Of a stretch of DNA of 64,000 nucleotides, positions 36,815 through 46,600 are shown in pieces. The DNA comes from Edwardsiella anguillarum ET080813 (GTDB taxonomy: Bacteria; Pseudomonadota; Gammaproteobacteria; Enterobacterales; Enterobacteriaceae), in assembly GCF_000264765.2 (NCBI RefSeq), contig NZ_CP006664.1:806001-870000 (forward strand), in the 5' to 3' direction. Both the position numbers and the translations under genes were made by a program. The notes below the pieces were generated by a model that ran no database searches, was not told where the DNA came from, and saw only the letters and a program-made list of their open reading frames with translations. The first letter of the stretch is position 1, and every line of letters begins with the position of its first letter.

Positions 36815-36910
36815 GCTCACAATCCTCACATACTGCGTGTACGCTCCGCTTGTTGAGTGCTGCCCGTATCTAAACTGGATGCAACAATATATGCCTACTG
36901 AGATAGGATC

Positions 36911-37138
36911 TTAGAATCCTTTTAATTTTAATAAACGAGCCATCCACATTCCACCGCCGACAAACCCTCCAACACCAAGACTAATCTTACTGAGTATAAA
37001 TATATTTTCCATAGTGAAGTTTATTGGCACCCCTTTTAAAAAAAAGAACAATAACTCTCCTGAGACGTATAAAGTAATTGATGCCAAAAAATAGTCACGA
37101 CATTTAATACAATAAAAATAGATACCACGCTCCTGCAA
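36911..37138 (-). pseudogene. Truncated orphan CdiI-like immunity protein
   Basis: The C-terminal part (FFFLKGVPINF, SLGVGGFVGGGMWMARLLK) resembles the CdiI at 37389 (MVFFKTNVLFF, LKVGVFAGTLAGGGIWIKAKLQ). The N-terminal part overlaps the orphan toxin piece in another frame, so the immunity gene has probably lost its start through a deletion that also removed the toxin. Confidence 0.6.
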
Positions 37139-37367
37139 TCATCACCCCATCCTGATAACCTTCAACAATAGCTTTGGTGATATTGACACCCTCTGGCAGA
37201 TCGCCTTTCGCCAGCCTATCCAGCCCAGCCTGCTTCTGTTCGGGTGTCAGGCCATTTGCTTCGACATATTGATTCCAAGATTGTGCTGCTGCACCATAAT
37301 CCATCAGCCCTTTTGGCAGCTTAAATCCATCACCGAGCGAGTTATTCTCAACAACAATCCCAGTCAA
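37104..37367 (-). pseudogene. Orphan CdiA C-terminal fragment with VENN motif
   Basis: The frame opens ...GIVVENNSLGDGFKLPKGLMDYGAAAQSWNQY, which is the VENN motif and pretoxin helix of CdiA, and continues GLTPEQKQAGLDRLAKGDLPEG. There is no upstream body and the only start is TTG without a ribosome site. It ends after AGAWYLFLLY with no toxin domain. This is an orphan CdiA-CT module, common downstream of cdiI. Confidence 0.72.
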
Positions 37368-37388
37368 AAAACTGAGATTATTATTGAC

Positions 37389-37664
37389 TTATTTACCATC
37401 TTTTTTTCTTTCTTGTAGTTTTGCCTTTATCCAGATACCGCCACCTGCTAACGTACCAGCAAAAACACCTACTTTCAAAGAGTAAAAAAGATCCTTTGTC
37501 CAATCAAAAAACAAGACATTAGTTTTAAAAAACACCATTAACCTGCCAAGGAGACAGCCAACTACTGCTAGAATAAAAATACATATTACACAACGTAATA
37601 TTAGTATAATGAGGGTGTTCAGGTTAATCCCCTGATCACTTTTTAATGGATTTATCAGCTTCAT
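37389..37664 (-). CDS. cdiI: CdiI, predicted membrane immunity protein
   Basis: This 91-residue protein begins MKLINPLKSDQGINL and has two hydrophobic segments (about residues 18-40 and 63-80) and a basic tail. Its start lies inside the end of cdiA, as in BAI-type CDI loci. A membrane immunity protein suggests that the cognate toxin acts on the membrane. It is the one immunity gene that appears intact here. Confidence 0.68.
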   Translation of the reverse strand: MKLINPLKSDQGINLNTLIILILRCVICIFILAVVGCLLGRLMVFFKTNVLFFDWTKDLFYSLKVGVFAGTLAGGGIWIKAKLQERKKDGK

Positions 37665-40600
37665 CAAGTGTTCCTTTTGTCACATTCCCAATAGTTTCAC
37701 TAGTAATCGAGCCCCCAATATTACTAATGATATCCGATGTCCCTTCCTTGACAGACGACCCCATAGACCCTGATATAATTTTTCCCATACCGCCACCAAA
37801 TAATGAACCTAATCCCGTTCCAATTACTGAGTTCGTCGGTTCCTCCCCCTTAATACTACTACCAATTGCCGCACCACCCATATTGATAGGGGTTGAGACG
37901 ATAATACCTTTTCCTGTTGTCGCTGCTGCTGTTACGCCAGCCATTATCGCATCCACATAACTAAATGGGTCTTTTCCGGTAAGCTGAGCGGCAGAGTTAA
38001 CTCCAACACCAATTGCGGCATTAGCTGCCATACCTTTCACAGTAAGTCCCAGCACGCTGCCTCCGAACATTACAGGCGCATCACCAATACTGGCATTCGA
38101 TTTATGGTAACCCCATGTATTCATAATGTTCTGGGCCTTCGCCATCGCCTCAGAATCTGGATTGCGTTTTATGTAATCTTGCCCAGACAGCAACCCCTTA
38201 ACCAGTTCCTGGGACACCGCTTGGCCATATTCTTTTTCCATTTCACTAGCGTAAATGCGTAGATAAGTCGCCAGCTCAGCTTGTTCCGCGCTGCTCATCT
38301 GTGAAGGATCTTTAAGATATTTTGAGATCAGCGCATCGCTGCGCTTATCGGCATTCTCCAGTTTAATAAGGTCATTCGCGATGGCTAATGTCTTATCACC
38401 GTTTTTGATCTTTTCAATAACCTTCTCAAGCTTGTCTGAAGATGTTGCACCCAGCAGATTATTCTCCACCTCCACCCGGGCTGCGTTTGCACCGATGACG
38501 GCCATTGCTATATCGGTGTCACCCGCCGTATAGCCCGTGATGCCACCGATAACAGACACCAGATTGCTCACCAGACGTTTCTCATCCGGGCTCAGCCCGT
38601 CCATATCCTCTTTGCCGTACAGCGCCCTCACCAGACGCGGCCCTGCCAGCGACGCCGTCACCGCACCCGCGGCACCTGCCTTCAGCCCATCTCCGCCATG
38701 CCCGCCACCCAGCTCCGTTAATGCCGCCGCCACTATCCCATGCAGGGCCGCCCGCGCCGCGTCGTTCTGCACATCCCTGACCAGAGAGGCCAGCAGCGGT
38801 GCCGCTCCGGCCGCCGCTCCCGCCTTCAGGTTGCCTCCGAGCGCACCCGCCAGCAGCCCCGCGGCCGCACTGCCCTTTGTCCAGAACTCGCTTCCGGGAC
38901 CATAGTCTGTACCCTGATAACCCGGCTGGCTCTTCAGGTACGCCTCCCGCTCCTGCGCCGTTTTCCCCTCCATTCGCCCCTCCGCCGTCAGTCTGGCTGC
39001 CAGCGCGGTATTAGACTCCCTTGCCTTCTGCTCCGCATACTTGCCGTACACATCCAGCGCGGCAGCCCCCAGCGCCATCCCCTCACTCTGCGCCGCCAGG
39101 CTATCCCTCACCTTTTGCACCGCGCCACTCACCCCCACACCCTGATGGGCATTCGCTGTATCACGGCTCAGACCCGCAATATCCTGAATCTGATTATCTT
39201 TATCCCCAATGATTATGCTGCCGTGACTGATGGCCGCTGACGTGATGCCACTGCCGCGCTCTGCCGCCTGCCCGCTACCGACAGCCGGCGCCACATTGCG
39301 GTTTTCCCCCCCGCCCGCACTGCCCGATATCGCCAAGGTATGACTATTACCGCTCGTTTCGCTTGTGTTACGGATATCCGTCCAGCCGAGTGTGCCGGTC
39401 TCCAGCCGGTTATTGCCGCCAGCGGCGCCAGAGGCGATAACCGCCCCGTCCAGCTGGGTATGGTTACCCACGGTGATGTCAAAGCCGCCCTCAGCGGCAA
39501 AAATGCCGGTCTGGCTGGACACACTCCGGCCATTCTGGGTGACGTTTTCCCCTGATGCGCTGACGTTACCGGAAGACACGCCATAGCACAGCGGGGGAAT
39601 GCACAGGCTCAGGCCTGCACCGGAGGAGGAGAGTTTACTGTCATAGCTGGCGGTATCCTGAACGCTGCTGAGGATCAGGTCTCGTCCGCTGCTTACCACC
39701 ACACGGTTACCCTTCAGCTCTGCGCCTTTCAGCACGGAGTCCCGCCCGCTGTTTACCGTAAGCTGCCCGTCGGCACGGATGACGCTGTTGGTGTTGCCCA
39801 GTGACTGGCTGTGTTCCCTCCCCTTCTGCTGCGACGCCCCCAGCTCCACCGAGATACCGTTCTGGGCACCCATCAGGCTCACGCCCACCCCGGCGCTGAA
39901 CTGACGGCCGCGGCTTTGGCTTTCATGGCCGTTTGTATCCTGGGAAGCGGTCAGCAGGATATCCCGTCCCGCATCCAGCACCCCCTGCTTAGCGCCAATC
40001 TGTACACCCTGACCGGCGATATCGCCGCGGGCGTTAATGGAGACCTTCTCACCGGCATTGATGGTGGTGCCCTGCGTACGGGTACTGTGGTATCGGCTGT
40101 CCTGCGCGGAGGAGCCCAGAGTGACAGAGACCCCGCCTTTGATGACGGCGCTGTCCGACAGTGCGCCCTGTGCCGCCGTGGCGCCTGCCCGGCCAGCCCT
40201 GAGGGCGGTCAGATATGCATTGTCACCGCTCTCCATCCGGCGGGCTGCGGCCTCAGCCGCTTTGGCCGTGTCAATCGCCCAGCCTCCGGCGGTGGCCGTC
40301 ACCCCGTACTGCGAGCTGCGGCTGTGAGTTTCACCGTCACGGCTGTCACGGCTGACGTCCATCAGCACGTTCTGACCGCTCAGGCTGGCCGACTTCCCGG
40401 CCCGGACATCCGTCCCCGACAGGGAGATATCCCCTCCTGCCCGGGCGATGATGTTGCCGTTGGCGCCCGTTAACCGGCTGCGCTGTCCGCTTTCGCTGAC
40501 CGCATCCTCACGGCTGCTGTGTTGCTCGCGACGGTAACCCACCGTGGCGCTGTAGCCGTCCCCGCCCAGGGTGCCGAAAGTTTGGCTGCTGCTGCTGTGT

Positions 40601-43600
40601 TCACTGTGAGACGTGTCACGCCCGACGGCCACCGTAATATTACCCTTAATGGCCGACAGCAGCAGGTCGTCCGTGGCGCTAAGCCGGCTGCCACCGATGT
40701 TTACGCTGCCCTGACGGCTGTTGACGTAAATATCCGTGCCCTGAACGGCCGACGCGCGCTCCATGGTCCTGGTGCCGTTACTGTTGTCCTCTGAGCGGAT
40801 CATGCCGCCCGGCAGGAGCTGGCTGCCGTGTTTTCCGCCTCCGGTTATGGCCCGGACGACGCTGCCGGCAGTCGGCATTTCAGAGGTGATACCCCAGCCG
40901 GAGGATTTACTGCTGTTGCTGTACTGTTCGGTATCCATGGCGGTGGTGATATTAACGTCACGCTTCGCCTCCAGCATCGTCGCCTCACCCGCGCTCACCC
41001 GGCTTCCGGCGATCAGAATATTTCCGCTGTCGCTGCCCCCCGTTTTGCCGGTGGCGGTCATCTGAATATTGCCCGCAGCGGCAAGGTGACTACCGTGGTT
41101 AAATTCCCCCTGGTAATGCGATTCAGCAGAAGATTTACTGCGACCCACGGAGAGCGCCATCGCCTGCCCCGGACCGTCCAGCGCCAGTGCCGCCCCTTCC
41201 GCACTCAGAGACTTCACCTTATCGACGATCGCGCTGCCGTTTTTATCCCTTCCGCGAAGCGTGTCACGTATGTTACGCACGGTATTTTCAAACGGCGCTT
41301 TCACGCTGACGGTAATACCGGAGAATTTGCTCTCATGCATCACCGAGTCAGTGACGGTGTCCCGTCCCGGGATAATGGCGATATTGCTACCGGTAATATC
41401 GATATGTCCGGTGGTACGGGATGTGCCATCCACTATCCGGCCGGCGATGATATCGGCAGCGCTCAGCGTCGCCTGGTTTCCACCGAGGATGATGACATTA
41501 CCGCCGGGGGTACCCACCGTGCTGCGTGTATCGCTTTGCGTGGTTTCGGTACGCTGACGGGTAGATTCTGACGACTGCGAGCCGACGCTGATGCCGATAC
41601 CAGAGCCGCTGCCAAAAACACCCGATCTCTTCGTCTCTGTCCTGTGGTAAACGTTACTGCGATCCGTGGCCGCCTCCACCGTAACGTTTTTGGCGGCACT
41701 GATCCGCACATCCTTTTCTGCCACCACATTGCTGCCGGTGACCCGCGTATTTCCCCCTGAGGCGATTCTGACGCTGGCGCCGGAAAGGGTGGAGCTGAGC
41801 GCCCGGAGGTCATGGGCTTCGTCGTGCGTTTCCAGCGATGAGGAGGACAGCAGGCCCCGGCTGCGTTGTTTACTGTGTTCAACCAGGTCAGTGATGGCAT
41901 CGCCGGTGGTGAGCCGGATATCCCGCCCCGCCAGCACCGTCAGGGCGTCCCCGGCGGCGACATCCGCCGCGGTGGTGGTGAGGTCCCGGCCGGCACCGAG
42001 CATCAGTGCCCCCCGGGTGCTGAGCCGGGTGCCGACATCGGCCTGCTGTACGAGGTCCCGGGTAGTACCACCCCCCCAGTCACCGTACTCGCTGTGACGG
42101 GTGGTTACCGCGTTCAGCCGCAGGTCGTTACCCGCCTGAAGCCGGCTCGTGCCGTTATCGCCGGCATTATTGATGTCCGTCGCGGAGAGCGTGATATCGT
42201 TGAGCGCGCTGAGCGTCAACATACCGTTCGGAGCCTGTACATATATCCCCGCCGGCCGGTCAAGCCAGCGCTCGCTGCCGTCCGTGCGGGCGGTGGTCTG
42301 GCTGACAATATCGCGCCCGGCCAGCAGGGAAAGCGACGCGTCACCCCGCAGCCGGCCACCGACGTTATGGATATCCTGACGGGCGGTCAGATCAACGCTG
42401 TTACCCTGAATATACCCGCTGTTGGTCAGGGTCTGCCCAGTCAGTTGCGTCACCTCACGCCCCATAATCGTACCGCTGTTGGTGAGATCGCCGCGGCTGT
42501 TAAGCACCGCCTGTGTTCCCCCCAGCAGGGCGCCGTCACCGGTCAGGTCACCCTCCCTCATCCTGGCGTACACCTGCGGCACCCGCACCGTCTGCGAGCT
42601 GCCGTCCGGCAGGGTGACGGTCTGATCCACCAGCCAGACCATGTCCGCGGTCAACAACGCCATCTGGGCCGCGCTTAGGGCCACCCCCAGCTCAAGACCA
42701 TACTGCCTGGCAAACACGATGCCGCTGTTCATCAGCCCCAGATACTGCTCTTCATCACTGCCGTAACCGGCCAGATAACGGCTGCCGGTCAGTTGCGTGA
42801 CCTGATCGCGTATCAGCCGCTGCTCATAGTACCCGTCACCCAGGCGTTTATGCATCCTGGCGGGGTCACTGAGCAGGGCGTTTTGCATATAGTCGCTGTC
42901 CAGCCATTGTCTCTGGTCGGTGAACCTTGGGTCGGCCTCCACCAGATAGTGGCTGTCGATACTCTGGTGCAGGGTGAACAGGCTGTTGTCCGGCAGGCGC
43001 GTGTCCGGGGACACTATCCTGATAACCGGCGTCACGGATTGTCCGTCGGCCAGCGTGGGCGGCAGCGTCAGCGCAAACCGCTGGCCGGCCGGCAGTACCA
43101 GCGGACGGTCCTTCATTTCCGCCAGGCCCGTCAGGGTGACGGTGCCGCCCGGTAATGCCGTCATGGGCACCGGCCCCCGCGCGCTGATGGCATCGATGTT
43201 GCTGACGCTGGCTACCGCTGTACCGACGCGGGCCGTCTGACGCCCGTCTGCCCGGTAGCCGCTGCCATCCGGCGCGGTCTCTCCGCGCCATATCAGGCTG
43301 TTCAGGTCGATGGTTTCTGTCACCGGTGGCGGGCTGTAATTACTGGTGCTCTGCCCCTGAGAGGTTTCGGTGCCGCCAATTATTTTCTTTGTCTTCTTCG
43401 CATACCAGCGTTTTTGCCGGCCGACATCTGTGGTGGTGCGCTCACCTTTCGTGGCCTGATTATTGACCTCACCGATAACGCCGCCCAAGGTACCGCCAGC
43501 CACCATATGGCTGTCGTGGTTGACCACCCGGTCGGCCGTCAGCGTCAGGTTGCCCCCGGCAAGAATTTTGCCCGGATCGGTATCCTTGATTTGGGTCTCC

Positions 43601-46600
43601 ATAACGGTGCGGGTGTACCGGTATTCGTAAAACTCGTCATTGCGGCTGCCGTCCGGCATCACTGCGGTGTGAACGCCATACTTGTTCTGTTCACGGGTAT
43701 CCACCTTATCCCAGTCATAGCGGGTGGTCTGCCCTTGCAGCACCGCGTCGTGATGCAGGCTTTCCTCCACCTGTACCACTTCTGTCTCCAGATGACGGTT
43801 GGTGTTATTCACCGCCCGCATGCTGATGCTGCCGTCACGGCCCGCTTCAAGGATGGCGCCGTGGTTATTGAGCACACCCCCCTGACCGGTAGCCTGATAC
43901 TGCGTATCCAACTGCCCGCCAATGTGCAGGTCACCCTGGCTGGTTATCAGGGCATGGTCATGGTTATTGACACTGTCGGCACCAATCTCCAGCCGTTCAC
44001 GCGCGGCGATAACCGCCGCCCTGTTATCGGCATTCAGATTATTGAGCGTAGCGGCCTGAATGGCCACATGGTTGCCGTAAAGACGCCCGGTACCGGTGTT
44101 CGTGAGGATATTTGCGGTCAGGTGGGTAAGCGCGCCGTCTATCAGCCCGCTATTGCTGAGTAACTCCCGGGCGGTGACATGGGTCTCCTGCGCACCGATT
44201 TCAGCCTGTGCGCTGTTGATGACCTGCTGTCCCGTGAGGGTGAGCGTATCGCCGGCAGTGATACGTCCGTCGTTGACGACAGCTGCCGGCGTCTCCAGGG
44301 TCAGATGGCCATTGGCACCCGCCGTCTGCGTATTGTGGAAAGTGCGGGCCAGATGGAGACCCAGATTGCCCCGGGACAACACCTGGCCGTCGCCGCTCAG
44401 TGCGGCGGCGGTGATCTGCCCCTCCGTCCCGGCAATGAGCGTACCACGCAGGTTATGTATCGACAGTGTCTGCCCCTGCGCGTCATCCTGAACCGTCAGC
44501 TCCCCGCCTGATGAAATCAATCCGGCCACATTATCCAGCGCCTGACGCACGGTGGCCACCAGTTGCGCGCTCGCCCTGAGCGCGCCGTGGGTGTTGTCCA
44601 GCCGCCGCGCTGACAGCGTGAGCGATGCCGCCTCAATCCCGGTGCCCTGCGCGTTGGTCTCCCGGTTTATGATCTGGCGGGCGGTGATGGCCAAGGACTG
44701 ACCCGCTCGCACCCGTCCCTGCGTGTTATCAAGTTGCTGACTGAGAGTAAGTTGCCCGTTACCCAGGCTGGTTATCTCACCGGAATGATTGTTGAGCTGA
44801 GCGGCCTCAAGCGTCAATGCTTCCACAGCAAGCAGGGTGCCATGCTGATTGGCCAGACCATTCTGCCGGGTATTGACCGTCAGGCCAGTGCCCCCCTGAA
44901 GGGTTCCGTACCGGTTATCCAGCGCGCCGCTGTCGATGCGTGTCTGGGCATCACCCGTTATCTGTCCGCGCTGATTGTCGAGCGCGTGCCCTGCCGTATC
45001 GATCAGTAGCTTGGCCGCCGACTGCAATTTACCGTTCGTGTTGCTGAGCGCCAGGCTATGAACTGACAGGCCACCGTTACCGGCCACCTGCCCATCGGCG
45101 TTGTTCAATATGGCGGTAACAAGATCAGCCTGTCCGCTGGCGGCGATAAAACCCGCATAATTATTCAGGTAGCCACTGCTGAGGCGGAGATCGTTCAGTG
45201 CGACGATACCGCCCTGTTCACCACTGTCGGTGTTTTCCAGCGCATACCCCTGTGTGTCGAGCGTCAAACCGGCGCCAGAGTAAAGGCGACCCGCGGTATT
45301 GGTCAATGTGTGGGTGGTGAGTACCAGTCCGTCATGACCGGCCAGCTGCCCGCGCTGATTATTCAGGTCAGTGGTATTCAGTCGGGCCAGCCCCAATGAC
45401 GCTATCACACCCCGTGGGTTGTCGAGCGTGCCGCTCGTCAGGGTCAGCACACCCTGACTGCGAATGCCGCCGGTGTCCCCGCTGTCGGCGTTGAACAACG
45501 ATTGCCCCTGTGTATCCAGCGTCAGGGCGCTCGCCCCCTGCAGCAGACCGCCCTGGTTGTGGGTTTCACCCACGGCCAGACGGAGGTGTCCGGCGGCGCT
45601 TGCCAGGGTGCCGGTACGGTTATCGAGATGCCCCGCCGTCACGGTGGTATCGCCGTGGCCGATAAGCGTGCCCAGCAGGTTATCAATATTGCCCGCGCTG
45701 AGCGTCAGCGCTCCGCCGGTGACGATCCCCCCGCGCTTACTGCTCTCCCGGTTGATCAACGTCTGTCCGTGGGTGTTGAGTTGCCCGTTGCCTCCCGACT
45801 GGATGAGCCCCGCGCTGTTATCCAGCAGACCGCTATCGAGCTGCAATTCCCCACCGGCCACCAGTTGACCGTTCTGGTGGCTGAATGCCTGCCGATGGGT
45901 ATCGATACGGACATTTTCCCCGAAAATCACACCCTGATGGCCGTCGAATAGCCCGGTATTCAGCAGCAGATCACCCCGGGCGACCAGCCCTCCCGTGGCA
46001 CCGCTGTCGCTGTTGGTCAGCCGTTCACCCTGCGTATTCAGGGACAGCTGCGCGCCTGACTGCAGCAGCCCGCGTGCGTTGTTGAGAGCGAGGCCGGTCA
46101 GGGTCAGCCCCTGGCCGGCGAGCAGCTTGCCCGCGGTATTGTTGAGTTCCTGGCTGGTAATGGTCATTCCGCCCGTGGCTGCCATCACCCCCTGGCTATT
46201 GTCGATATCCCCGGTGATCAACGACAGAGCGCCCCCGCTCAGTATCCCCGCTGATGCAGTCCGGGTATTGCTCAGTGCCTGGCCGTGGGTATCCAGACGC
46301 AGATAGTCCCCGGCCTGCAGGCGTCCGCCTGCGTTGTCAAGCCCGCCGCTGTTAATCTGCAGACGTCCGTCGGCCACTATGCTGCCGTCGGTATTGAACA
46401 GTTGGCCCTGTCGGGTATCGATGGATACCCATTTCCCCAGCACGGTACCCACGACGTTACTGAGCACCTGGCTGCGGGTGTCAACCGCGTACCTGGCCTC
46501 AATGCGTCCACCGGCGTTATTCAGCGCCTGACTCAGGGAAAGGGTCGCATCTCCGCCGCGGGCGGAAACCAGCCCACTCTGGCTGTCCAGCTGACGGGCG

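Noticed and set aside
41866-42678. Long plus-strand frames opposite cdiA (also 47707-48444, 43414-44163)
   Set aside because: They are antisense shadows of a GC-rich repetitive gene, with no ribosome sites or protein motifs.
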